From Desulfobacteraceae bacterium 4572_19 (GTDB taxonomy: Bacteria > Desulfobacterota > Desulfobacteria > Desulfobacterales > NBLS01): a DNA stretch of 19,247 nucleotides. The stretch spans positions 1-19,247 of the forward strand of contig NBLS01000034.1 of NCBI GenBank assembly GCA_002084385.1, read 5' to 3'. Of this stretch, positions 5,527 to 13,592 are shown piece by piece. The position numbers were made by a program, and so were the translations under genes. Position 1 is the stretch's first letter, and each line of letters opens with the position of its first letter. The notes under the pieces were generated by a model, which was given only the letters and a program-made list of their open reading frames with translations, was not told where the DNA came from and did not search any database.

Positions 5527-6460
5527 AATTTAATTTTGGATTGTATTTTCTTAAAACTTCACGCCCCTGTGTAAAAAAAGAAACAGGGAATCGATCATCA
5601 TATTTACCTTCAAACCAAAAAGGCCCTTGTTCTTCCCATAGTATTTCCAATATGGACTTATCTTCTGAAAAATATCTTTTAAAAGTTTGATTTAAAATTC
5701 CTGCTGCATAAAAGATAGTATTTGCACTTTTAAAAACATTGAAGGTATTTTCCGGATCCACAGGTGTATCTTCTTTTTGATAATTAACAGGAAAAGGGTA
5801 TGGGTGATTATGGGTTGGACAAAGCAGCATATTTTTTTCTTGTCCTTGTAAAAGATATGATGAATCTTCTTCAACTAAAATAATATTTTGCAATAGTTTA
5901 CTGTCTTTTTCAGGATCAGGAGCAAGTGTATCATGATCTTGTAACATTTTTTTAACCATCTTATGATATGTTTCACGACCATAATAAATCACTCGTAAAT
6001 CTTTTTTATAATTTCCAAAAAAATTTTTCGGTTGAAATTTTCTAAAAAAATCTCTGTCACTACTCGGATGACTGCGATCTGTATCTAAACAGTCTTCTTG
6101 AGAATAGATATCGTAACGGTTAATCCATTCGGGATCTCCTCCGCTATTAATCAGCAGTTCTACAATTTGTTTTCCAAGATCAAGGTTTCGAGTACGAATG
6201 CCTGCACTAAAAAAAGCAGGTCGAATATACTCTTTTTCAAAAAGAAATCGTAAAAATTCTATACATCCCGGGGTAAGCAAATTTGCAACTTCATAATCAG
6301 TATCACGATGTTTAAACTTTACATTAATAAATAGTTCTTTTCTAAGATGAACAGGATCTAACTCACCATTTTCACATATTTGCTTTATCTCCATGGTGGT
6401 AATAAAATCGTCAATATCCATGGCAATGACACAAGGATTATCTTTACTTATTTTTTCCAT
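5489..6460 (-). CDS. Divergent HAD-superfamily (FCP1/NIF-like) protein with repeat-encoded C-terminus
   Basis: 323 residues from ATG 6460, chosen for AAAAAGGGGG seven bases upstream; the frame is open 35 codons further but without a site. HAD-like motifs are visible: motif I VIAMDIDDF (Asp15, Asp17), motif II RPAFFSAGIRTRN, a KKDL segment before IYYGRETYHKM, and a motif IV-like ILVEEDSSYLLQGQEKNMLL that resembles the DDSPxxxxxQPENxI end of FCP1/SCP/NIF-type phosphatases. The motif I position usually Thr/Val is Phe, so substrate and activity are uncertain. No partner gene is evident. The last residues SALYSHKQLGI and the TAA are encoded by repeat copy A2, so the native C-terminus has been replaced; what was lost is unknown. 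Confidence 0.6.
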   Translation of the reverse strand: MEKISKDNPCVIAMDIDDFITTMEIKQICENGELDPVHLRKELFINVKFKHRDTDYEVANLLTPGCIEFLRFLFEKEYIRPAFFSAGIRTRNLDLGKQIVELLINSGGDPEWINRYDIYSQEDCLDTDRSHPSSDRDFFRKFQPKNFFGNYKKDLRVIYYGRETYHKMVKKMLQDHDTLAPDPEKDSKLLQNIILVEEDSSYLLQGQEKNMLLCPTHNHPYPFPVNYQKEDTPVDPENTFNVFKSANTIFYAAGILNQTFKRYFSEDKSILEILWEEQGPFWFEGKYDDRFPVSFFTQGREVLRKYNPKLNSSALYSHKQLGI

Positions 6461-6553
6461 GTTATCCCCCTTTTTATAGAGCGTTAAATAATTAATCTTA
6501 ATTGAGTTTATATTATTGCAACATTTTAATACGGCTTTTATTGCTACATTTTC

Positions 6554-6627
6554 GTAAGTGTTCACAAGTGAACGCTTACAAATATGAGATTACCGAAAAA
6601 TCACATTTCTTGTTCGTGAACGGTTAC
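6554..6627 (+). repeat. Family A repeat, copy A3 without the long hairpin
   Basis: GTAAGTGTTCACAAG joins directly to TGAACGCTTAC, so the long hairpin is precisely absent, then AAATATGAGATTACCG, the TCACATTT arm and the CTTGTTCGTGAACGGTTAC end. The last 27 bases (6601-6627) are a perfect inverted match to 8394-8420. No convincing 8-bp flanking duplication is seen. Confidence 0.85.
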
Positions 6628-6655
6628 GTGAATCCTTATCCCATTTATATTTTTA

Positions 6656-8360
6656 TCATATCATTTCCTCAATATAAATCAATTCCCAACCGTGAAATAC
6701 AACAATTCCTTTTTTTAATACAACTTCACCATAAGGTTTTAAATTCATCATTTTTTTAGAAAATTCATCATTTTTATATTTATCAAGTTGTTCTTTCGAT
6801 TTTTTAACTTTTTTATCAATTGCATTTTGTAATTTTTTTTCATCATCCATTCTTGGAATATATTTCAATTCCAATAAATAAGCATATTTAATATCATTAT
6901 ATTTTTCAAAAAATGGTTTCATTACAATATCAGCATAACCTTTATTAAGTTCTTCCTCAGAAAGAGAAATATAAAAGTCAATAACATTAAAATATGCTAT
7001 AAAAAAACTTTGAACAACCTTTTCACCGTGAATATAATCTCTGATTTTGGTCTGTTTTTTTATCTCTTTGGCAATAAAATTAAAAACAGGTTTAAATTCA
7101 CCATTGTAAGCCATATCTTGAAATAAATTTTTAAGTTCAAAAACATTAACTCTAAATGCACCAACATCCTCAAAAGACGACCGAATATACTCATAGGTCT
7201 GTTTTTTCATGGTTTCATTGGGGATTGTAAGAAAAGGTAATCCTTTTTTATTTTTGCCGGTAAATGTTAAAAGTCCAAAAAAATATAAAAGGGAGATAAA
7301 ATTCTCTCTATCTGCTAACTTTTCATAGGGAAAGCTTGTTTTTATATCGGAACTAATTCCACCTTTTTCTAAAATTTCGCTAAATTTTGTGAAGTTTCCA
7401 TTTAACTGACCGTCAACTGTAATTAAATGACGAAGTTTTCCGTAATCCATCTGCATATTAGTAGATTTTGCTCTTTGTGAAAAACGATAATTATTAAACC
7501 AACGATTCATTATTTTTAAAGTTTTTTCTTTATCTTGCCTGAAAACACCAACTTTTGTATAATAATCTATAATATTATTTACATCTTCTTTGGTAAATCC
7601 AAGAATTTCATTAAACATTTCACGAGTTGAAATATTATCGCCTATTATCGCCAATATTAAACCCGCTTGTTACATCATCCATAGTAATGGGGGAAACACC
7701 GGTTATAAATAGTCTTTCAAGTGAAGTTGATGTCATTCCTTTTAAAACATTAAAAAAATATCTATAAAACCCGGCGTGATGCGTTATTTTTTCATAATCT
7801 TTTTGCCCATAACGAGTGATAATTGTATTTGCAAAATTATCATATTCATCAATCATTATGTATAGTTTTTTACCAAGAGTTTTTAATTTTGTTGATAAAT
7901 ATTTTAATTTATTATCAGGTGTTTTATATTCTTTTATTTTTGTGATTAAATCTTTGTCGATAAATTTTGCATATCTGTCAATAAAATCATCTATCTTGAT
8001 ATTACAATATGTATTAAACGACTCTTCAACCTCATTAATCTCCGGATTAATTTCAGCAAAGTTAAATGTCAAAACCATATAACTGTTTTTTTCTTCTGTT
8101 GGATTCTTTAAAATATGAGTATCTTTAAAAAGTTCTTTAAATTGTTCTTTTTTATTTATGTCGTAATAATTGTGCAGCATAGATAAAAAAAGAGATTTCC
8201 CAAATCGCCTTGGGCGGATTAAAAAAATAAAAGATGTTAATTCTAAGTTTTCAATAAAGTGTGTTTTGTCAACATAGTAATCTTGCTGTTTAATTATTGA
8301 TTCAAAATCTGATTTCCCATAAGGAATTCGTTTTATTTTATGTGTTTTAGCTTTTGTCAA
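6656..8360 (-). pseudogene. AAA-ATPase-like / PD-(D/E)XK nuclease gene, split by a 10-bp duplication
   Basis: Member of the AAA-ATPase_like (PF09820) plus PD-(D/E)XK (PF08011) family, sometimes annotated DUF1703. Start is TTG 8358-8360 with AGAGG eight bases upstream. The N-terminal frame (8360-7635) has PYGKSDFESIIKQQDYYVDKT, a Walker A-like RPRRFGKSL (residues 49-57) and Walker B YIMIDEYDN (167-175). The C-terminal frame (to 6656) carries the nuclease core YADIVMKP...YLLELKYI. The break is a tandem duplication of TATATCGCC-type sequence, 7633-7642 and 7643-7652 (TATTATCGCC twice). Removing one copy joins the frames as GFNIGDN-ISTREMFNEILGF, exactly the family pattern, to give about 564 residues, a normal length. 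All catalytic motifs survive in the two halves. Family function is unproven; such genes are often multicopy and mobile-looking. Confidence 0.85.
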
Positions 8361-8393
8361 GGTTTTTACCTCTTAATAAAGTGAATAATATTT

Positions 8394-8425
8394 GTAACCG
8401 TTCACGAACAAGAAATGTGAGTTTT
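8394..8425 (-). repeat. Family A repeat, partial copy A4
   Basis: Starts GTAACCGTTCACGAACAAG and continues AAATGTGAGTTTTC before losing similarity. It is the right-hand end of the element in reverse orientation. 8394-8420 is a perfect 27-base inverted match to 6601-6627 on the other side of the nuclease gene. Confidence 0.8.
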
Positions 8426-8519
8426 CAGTTAACAGGAATAATTGTACCACCTAATTTTATGCAAAACCAGTAATATCTTTCTCCTGTCACCAGTTCCTAT
8501 ATTATTTAATTAAAATATA
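8426..8519. other. Short gap between znuB and the nuclease gene
   Basis: No complete gene. On the minus strand about 23 codons (ELVTGERYYWFCIKLGGT...) run between two stops at roughly 8434-8505 and look protein-like, possibly the 3' end of a lost gene, but no family is recognised. Confidence 0.2.
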
Positions 8520-9377
8520 TTATAATCTTGACTTAATAATTTTAAATCCAGCCTTAATAATAATTACAAAAAGATACACAAAACCTGCTAATATAACAAT
8601 TGTTGCACCGCTTGGAAGGTTATTGTCGTAGCTTATAGCCAATCCGAAAAAAATATATAACATGCTTAGTATGATGGAAATTATCATCATCTGCCATAAT
8701 CTGCCGGAGAAATGGTTAGCTGTTGCAGCTGGAAGTGTAAGCAGGGCAATAACCATGATAATTCCTACAATTCTAACAAGAAGAACTATCGTAATTGCGG
8801 TAAGGCAGAGGAGGAAAAGGTAGTAGAAATCGGTTTTTAACCCCCTTAGTTTTGCAAATTCTTCATCAAAGCATACTGCAAGAAGTTTATTGTAGAAAAA
8901 GATTCCAAGGAAAGTTATAATAATATCTAATATTAGAATAAACAGAAGGTCTTGTTTTGATATCATTAAAATATTTCCAAACAGGTAGCTCATGGGGTCT
9001 ATATAGCCTGGGGTTTTTGCAATAAGTATTATCCCAATGGCCATTCCCATAACCCATAAAGCACCTATTACTGTGTCCTCACGTTCTTTGGAATATATAC
9101 TTACAAGACCAATAATCACAGCAGATAAAAGTGCTGCCAAAGTTGCACCGAGCATGGGTGTTATCCACTCAATATTGTAGTTTGTGCTTAAAAAAAGTGC
9201 TGCACCTATACCACCTAATACGCAGTGTGAAATAGCCCCTGCAATGTAAGAAATTCTTTTTACAACTACATAGGAGCCGATAATTCCAAATGCTATACTT
9301 GCAAGCATTCCTGCAAGTAGTGCATAGTGAAGAAATGATATGTCAGGGTTGGAAAGTGCGTTAAAAAATTCAATCAT
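8520..9377 (-). CDS. znuB: Metal ABC transporter permease (ZnuB/MntB-type)
   Basis: 285 residues from ATG 9377 (AGGGA upstream), overlapping the end of the ATPase gene by 8 bases; an earlier in-frame ATG at 9410 would add 11 residues. It is an ABC-3 family permease with about eight hydrophobic segments. Conserved features are ISYIAGAISHCVLGGIGAA, REDTVIGALWVMGMAIGIIL, the PMSYLFGNILMIS loop, FDEEFAKLRGLKTDFYYLFL and the VRIVGIIMVIALLTLPAATA helix. The protein would form the membrane channel for uptake of zinc or manganese together with the adjacent ATPase. Which metal cannot be told from the permease; the His-rich tail of the ATPase leans toward zinc. The usual third gene for the periplasmic binding protein is not in the window. 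Confidence 0.9.
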   Translation of the reverse strand: MIEFFNALSNPDISFLHYALLAGMLASIAFGIIGSYVVVKRISYIAGAISHCVLGGIGAALFLSTNYNIEWITPMLGATLAALLSAVIIGLVSIYSKEREDTVIGALWVMGMAIGIILIAKTPGYIDPMSYLFGNILMISKQDLLFILILDIIITFLGIFFYNKLLAVCFDEEFAKLRGLKTDFYYLFLLCLTAITIVLLVRIVGIIMVIALLTLPAATANHFSGRLWQMMIISIILSMLYIFFGLAISYDNNLPSGATIVILAGFVYLFVIIIKAGFKIIKSRL

Positions 9378-10131
9378 GGGAGTGTCCCTGTTCTGAGCAA
9401 CAGTGATCATGGCGAACCATTTTTATATCTGCACCATAAATATCTTGAATTATTTCTCCTGTTATTTCACTTGTAGGGTGTATTTTTACAAATTTATTTA
9501 CACAAAGTACCCTGTTTACAAGTCTGGAAACGAAGCCAAGATCATGGGAAACTGTGATAACTGTTATTGTTTTGGCAAGGTCTTTTAGTATCTCGCCTAT
9601 TTGTTGTTCTGCAACGGGATCGACATTTGCAGTTGGTTCATCTAATATTAGAAGTTCAGGAGTAGATGCAAGGGCACGAGCTATAAGTATCCTTTGTCTT
9701 TGTCCTCCGGAAAGTTCTGAAAAATTATTTTGTGCAAGCTCTGCAACACCCATTTTTTCCATAGCTTTTGCAGCACTTCTTTTATCATGGCGAGAATAGA
9801 AGCCTGTCAGGCTAATTCCAAGTCGTCCCATAAGAACAACATCTAAAACATTAACAGGAAAAGCCTGATCAAAATGTAAATATTGGGGCATATATCCAAT
9901 CCTTGTACGTGCCTTTACAGGTTTTCCTCCAAATATTGAAATTTTACCGTTTGCAGGTTTTATAAGCCCAAGCAAAAGTTTAAGAAGTGTTGATTTCCCA
10001 CCTCCATTCGGTCCTACTATACATACAGAATCATTTTTATATATTTGAAAATTAACATCTGTTAATACTGTGGATGTATTGTACGCAAAGGAAACATTTT
10101 CTACTTTAATAAGTGCGTTGTTTATTTTCAT
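9370..10131 (-). CDS. znuC: Metal ABC transporter ATP-binding protein (ZnuC-type)
   Basis: 253 residues with a complete nucleotide-binding domain: Walker A GPNGGGKST (40-48), Q-loop MPQ (81-83), signature LSGGQRQR (140-147), Walker B LLILDEPT (160-167) and H-loop SHD (195-197). The C-terminus HDHCCSEQGHSHD is rich in His and Cys, a plausible metal-sensing or metal-handling tail. AAGG seven bases before the ATG is the start signal, and it lies inside the end of the dinD-like remnant, whose stop TAA directly abuts this ATG. The downstream permease overlaps by 8 bases, so the two are translationally coupled. No binding-protein gene or recognisable Zur box is seen upstream. Confidence 0.92.
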   Translation of the reverse strand: MKINNALIKVENVSFAYNTSTVLTDVNFQIYKNDSVCIVGPNGGGKSTLLKLLLGLIKPANGKISIFGGKPVKARTRIGYMPQYLHFDQAFPVNVLDVVLMGRLGISLTGFYSRHDKRSAAKAMEKMGVAELAQNNFSELSGGQRQRILIARALASTPELLILDEPTANVDPVAEQQIGEILKDLAKTITVITVSHDLGFVSRLVNRVLCVNKFVKIHPTSEITGEIIQDIYGADIKMVRHDHCCSEQGHSHD

Positions 10132-10320
10132 TTAAAACCTTCTGTTCTGATAACTCACAAGCTTTTTTGCCTTAGCAATTACAAGTTTAAAGTTCCGCCA
10201 TTGACTATAGCCTAAAAGTTTTTGCAAATCCCTTGCTAACCAAAACTCAACCTTTTCTTCTGTCTGATGAGAGAAATCTTCAAAATTATTGGTCAGGGTG
10301 TAAATTAATTGGGTTTCCAT
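10132..10320 (-). pseudogene. DinD-like (BRO-N type) protein, 5' remnant
   Basis: The frame from ATG 10320 (AGAGG six bases upstream) encodes METQLIYTLTNNFEDF, then EEKVEFWLARDLQKLLGYSQ, then WRNFKLVIAKAK, a clear match to the start of DNA-damage-inducible protein D (EFWxARDLQxxLxYxxWRNFxxVIxKAK). After KAK the frame is lost in an A-run: shifting by one gives KACELSEQ, which continues the family pattern, before the sequence runs into znuC. So at most about 70 residues of a protein normally near 270 remain, with an additional frameshift. Whether the short peptide is made is unknown; its translation could feed ribosomes to znuC because the stop and the znuC ATG are adjacent. Confidence 0.7.
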
Positions 10321-10447
10321 TATTAACCTCTATCTGTAATGCTTAAAACCATTTTTTTGTCATTGGTAAATGCTTGGGTGATTTTCCTTTCATTTAACAG
10401 TTTTAAAACCATACTTCTTAATTTTTATAATATAGCTTTGCTTTTCA
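10321..10447. other. Leader upstream of the dinD-like remnant
   Basis: No established gene. On the minus strand a 29-codon frame from the ATG at about 10411 (MVLKLLNERKITQAF...) ends directly upstream of the dinD-like start. It could be a leader peptide or remnant; no family is recognised. An AT-rich stretch around 10420-10440 could hold the promoter of the znu transcript. Confidence 0.2.
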
Positions 10448-10607
10448 GTAACCGTTCACGAATAAGAAATGTGATTTTTCGGTGATCTTACATTTGTAAG
10501 CGTTCACAAGTGCCTTATATTCGCATAAACAGCTTATCATATAATAGTTGTCCTATATATGAAAAGCTGTTTATGAGAAAATGAGGTGCTTGTGAACGCT
10601 TGCTTAC
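10448..10607 (-). repeat. Family A (IS66-type MITE-like) repeat, full-length copy A5
   Basis: The only copy with both ends and the complete hairpin (160 bases), in reverse orientation. It runs from GTAACCGTTCACGAATAAG through the AAATGTGA/TCACATTT-type small hairpin, GTAAGCGTTCACAAG, the long TTCGCATAAACAGCTT... hairpin, to CTTGTGAACGCTTGCTTAC. The far end has a GCTT duplication relative to GTGAACGCTTAC. No 8-bp flanking duplication is obvious. It ends 5 bases after the potassium-channel stop codon. Confidence 0.88.
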
Positions 10608-10612
10608 GTCCC

Positions 10613-11692
10613 TTAAAGATGCATAACTGAACCCTTGGAGACATTAAAAGATTTTTCTATTTTTTTACTGGAATTATCATCAAGAATAAAAATCAGGTGG
10701 TCTCCTGATTCTATGATAACATTTCCTTCTGGATTTTTAATTAATTTTCGCTTACCACTGGTTTCTATTTTTGCTATGCCAATCAGAATAACATTAAAAT
10801 CTTTTTTAATATTAAAAAAAACAGTATTAAAATCCTGATTAATATATGGATTATTGGTTGCAACACAAAATTCCTGGATATCAAACTCGCTTTTATCTTT
10901 TGCAGAAGATAATAAATCTTCTGTATATTCAGCAACATCAGGTTCAAAAATATAGCTTGCTACAATTTTGGCAGATATTTTATCTCTTGAGATTATAAAA
11001 GATGCGCCTGCTTCTTTAAATGTATCTGATAATTCATAATTATTGGATACTATAACATAATAGGGATTTTTAAATAATTTTGAATAATTGATTAAATGTA
11101 CTAATTTTTCTGTATCATTTTCTGAATCTGTATTTAATAGAATAGAATAGCAATTTTCAATATTACTCTTTTTTATTAATTCAAAATTATCATATTCTGA
11201 TAATAAAATATAAACTAAATTTTTATTATATTTTTCTTTTATAAGTTCAATATCATTTCTGTTTTTCGTAATAATTGCAACTTTTATATTAGCATTGACA
11301 AGCTGATGTACAATTGACCCTGCAAATTGATTCCAGCCGACTATTACAACATGATTTTTAAAATTGGTGCCTTTATAGCCTAAATATTTATCTTCACGCA
11401 TGCCTGTAAACAATGAGTTTAACGAGCCAATAAGAATTCCTAAAACCCCCAGACTACTTATAACAAACACATAGCCTATAATTTTCCCAAAAGTAGAAAC
11501 AGGGTACATATCCCCATATCCAACGGTTGTTAAAGTTACAATAGAATACCACACAGCAGTGGAAAAGTTTATAATACTGCTATTTTCAGCCTTTTGCTCC
11601 AAATGTACAAGGAGCAATAGCAGAATTATATAGGTAATAGAAAAAAGCAGAATGTAAATAAATATTTTCAGTTTTGTATTTTGATTTTTCAT
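10613..11692 (-). CDS. Two-helix potassium channel with RCK (TrkA-N/TrkA-C) domain
   Basis: 359 residues, MthK-like layout. Transmembrane helix 1 (about 9-30), a pore loop with the K+ selectivity filter TVGYGD (56-61), helix 2 (about 70-94), then a cytosolic RCK domain starting HVVIVGWNQFAGSIVHQL (114-131) and a TrkA-C-like C-terminal region (about 275-345, ...GKRKLIKNPEGNVIIESGDHLIFIL). It would conduct K+ across the inner membrane as a tetramer, gated by a ligand on the RCK ring; the ligand is not deducible. The start ATG 11692 has a weak GGA eight bases upstream. Repeats A6 and A5 lie directly before and after the gene, so it is probably its own transcription unit. Confidence 0.92.
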   Translation of the reverse strand: MKNQNTKLKIFIYILLFSITYIILLLLLVHLEQKAENSSIINFSTAVWYSIVTLTTVGYGDMYPVSTFGKIIGYVFVISSLGVLGILIGSLNSLFTGMREDKYLGYKGTNFKNHVVIVGWNQFAGSIVHQLVNANIKVAIITKNRNDIELIKEKYNKNLVYILLSEYDNFELIKKSNIENCYSILLNTDSENDTEKLVHLINYSKLFKNPYYVIVSNNYELSDTFKEAGASFIISRDKISAKIVASYIFEPDVAEYTEDLLSSAKDKSEFDIQEFCVATNNPYINQDFNTVFFNIKKDFNVILIGIAKIETSGKRKLIKNPEGNVIIESGDHLIFILDDNSSKKIEKSFNVSKGSVMHL

Positions 11693-11736
11693 ATTTTTTT
11701 TCCAGTGTTAGGTGAACCTTTATCCTAACATTTTTT

Positions 11737-11878
11737 GTAAGCGTTCACAATACCTCATCTTCGCATAAACAGCTTGTCCTAATGTATGACAAACTATTTA
11801 TGCGAATATAAGACACTTGTGAATGCTTACAAATGTGAGATTACCAAAAAATCACATTTTTTGTTCGTGAACGGTTAC
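11737..11878 (+). repeat. Family A (IS66-type MITE-like) repeat, copy A6 with 8-bp target duplication
   Basis: 142 bases from GTAAGCGTTCAC to GTGAACGGTTAC with a partly degraded long hairpin and the small AAATGTGA/TCACATTT hairpin. It is flanked by CATTTTTT at 11729-11736 and CATTTTTT at 11879-11886. Eight-base duplications and GTAA-starting ends are the hallmarks of IS66-family transposition. Its right end lies within the PilB-like gene. Confidence 0.9.
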
Positions 11879-13570
11879 CATTTTTTTAAGACTTATAATT
11901 TCCTGATTACCATCAGATAGTCGTTTGGCAAATGTTTCAAATAATTTATTAGCTATTTTAGGGTATTTTTCTACTGTTTCTGCAAGTTTATTACCGGGAA
12001 ATCGAGTAACATCAGAACGGCCAAGAGATATTACCGATGCTGATCTGGACTCGCCGGTAATCGCTGACATCTCTCCGAAATATTCGCCGGGTTCTGTAAC
12101 TTCAGTTATTTTTTTTCCACTTTTTTTTATTACTACCGCACCCCTTATTAACTGGAAAAAATCCTTATCGTTATTGCCTTCTCTGATTATTATATCACCA
12201 TCTTCATATCTTTCCATGTCGGGATTTAATAAATATGCAGGTAGGGCTTCTTTGGTGATTGTTGTTCTTTTTAAAACTTCACTTATGGAAATAATTCCAT
12301 TTCTGGCCTTTTCTAATGCCGCATTCCTTAAAGTTACCATGCCTTCGTTTATAGCTATTTTTCTTAACTGATCTTCAGGAACATTAGCATTAATCGCTTT
12401 AGCTACATCTTCGGTTACTTCCATTAGTTCAAAAAGACCAGTGCGACCTTTAAAACCTGTACCATTGCATGCAGGACAGCCCTTGGGAGCATATAATTCA
12501 AGGTTGGAAATTTCATCTTTGGCAAAACCCATGGCCTCTAACTCAATTAAATCTTTACTGTAATCTCTTACTTTACAATCCGGGCATAATTTTCTGGCAA
12601 GTCTTTGGGATAAAATCATGGAAACTGAAGATGCCAGCATATAAGAAGGTATTCCAATATCCACAAGTCGGCCTATTGTGGAAGGGGAATCGTTTGTATG
12701 AAGGGTGCTAAATACAAGATGACCTGTCATTGCTGATTTTATTGCTATTTCGGCTGTTTCCATATCACGAATTTCACCCACCATAATAATATCAGGATCC
12801 TGACGTAAAAAAGCTTTAAGTGCTACGGGAAAACTCATGCCAATTTCATCCTTGACAGGCACCTGAATTATACCCTTAAAATTAAATTCAACAGGATCTT
12901 CAACGGTAAGTATTTTAGTATCTTCCCTGTTAAGTCTGTCTAATATGGAATACAGAGTTGTGGTTTTACCACTTCCCGTAGGACCTGTTACAAGAAGAAG
13001 ACCATAAGGACGAGCAATACATCTTTTAACAGTTGCAAATGTATCAGGTTCAAATCCCATTTGTGTAAGATCCACATTTAGAGCAGTTTTATCAAGAATA
13101 CGCATAACCAAGCCTTCTCCAAAAAGAGTAGGAAGGGTTGAGACTCTAAAATCAACTGATTTTGTAGCTCCCACACGCATTTTAATTCTACCATCCTGGG
13201 GCAAACGACGTTCGGCGATATTAAGTTGAGCCAAAATTTTTATTCTGGATACAAGGGCATTTTTAATGGTAAGGGGAAGATCCATGGATTTATACAGGGT
13301 ACCATCAAGACGGTATCTGACCTGCAATGTTTTTTCAAATGGTTCAATATGAATATCACTGACACCATCTGAAATAGCTTTGGTAAGAATACCGTTTACA
13401 AGTTTGATAATAGGAGCATCTGATGCTGCATATTCATCAGCTGTTAAATCATCTTCTACGGTTGCAATCTCTAATGTTTCTGCAGCTTCTGAAACAAGCA
13501 GTCCAAAATCTTCAACTGATGTAACAGGTGTAGCGGGTAAAACCTTGTTTCTTTTAGTGCTTCTTAACAT
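11852..13570 (-). CDS. pilB: PilB/GspE-type secretion ATPase with C-terminal cyclic-nucleotide-binding domain
   Basis: 572 residues; start ATG 13570 with AGAGG eight bases upstream. The T2SS/T4P ATPase core has Walker A GPTGSGKTT (196-204), the Asp box LTVEDPVEF (221-229), Walker B DPDIIMVGEIRD (258-269) and the His box GHLVFSTLHTND (283-294). It also has the zinc-binding pair CPDC (329-332) and CPAC (365-368). A cNMP-binding domain follows (about 450-545) with a phosphate-binding cassette FGEMSAITGESRSAS, including the Arg expected to contact phosphate. The N-terminal MshEN/T2SSE_N domain typical of PilB is absent; only about 50 residues precede the core. It would power pilus or pseudopilus assembly at the inner membrane. 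No other pilus genes are nearby. The last residues VTVHEQKM and the stop come from repeat A6. Confidence 0.85.
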   Translation of the reverse strand: MLRSTKRNKVLPATPVTSVEDFGLLVSEAAETLEIATVEDDLTADEYAASDAPIIKLVNGILTKAISDGVSDIHIEPFEKTLQVRYRLDGTLYKSMDLPLTIKNALVSRIKILAQLNIAERRLPQDGRIKMRVGATKSVDFRVSTLPTLFGEGLVMRILDKTALNVDLTQMGFEPDTFATVKRCIARPYGLLLVTGPTGSGKTTTLYSILDRLNREDTKILTVEDPVEFNFKGIIQVPVKDEIGMSFPVALKAFLRQDPDIIMVGEIRDMETAEIAIKSAMTGHLVFSTLHTNDSPSTIGRLVDIGIPSYMLASSVSMILSQRLARKLCPDCKVRDYSKDLIELEAMGFAKDEISNLELYAPKGCPACNGTGFKGRTGLFELMEVTEDVAKAINANVPEDQLRKIAINEGMVTLRNAALEKARNGIISISEVLKRTTITKEALPAYLLNPDMERYEDGDIIIREGNNDKDFFQLIRGAVVIKKSGKKITEVTEPGEYFGEMSAITGESRSASVISLGRSDVTRFPGNKLAETVEKYPKIANKLFETFAKRLSDGNQEIISLKKMVTVHEQKM

Positions 13571-13592
13571 TTATATAACCTCTTATGATTTT

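Noticed and set aside
7633..7652. Programmed frameshift in the nuclease gene
   Set aside because: There is no slippery heptamer; the exact 10-bp tandem duplication fully explains the frame change.
6554..8425. Composite IS66 transposon carrying the nuclease gene
   Set aside because: No transposase, the right copy is only a partial end in reverse, and no 8-bp duplication flanks the pair.
11925..12371. 148-codon plus-strand frame opposite the PilB-like gene
   Set aside because: Antisense shadow of the conserved ATPase and cNMP domains.
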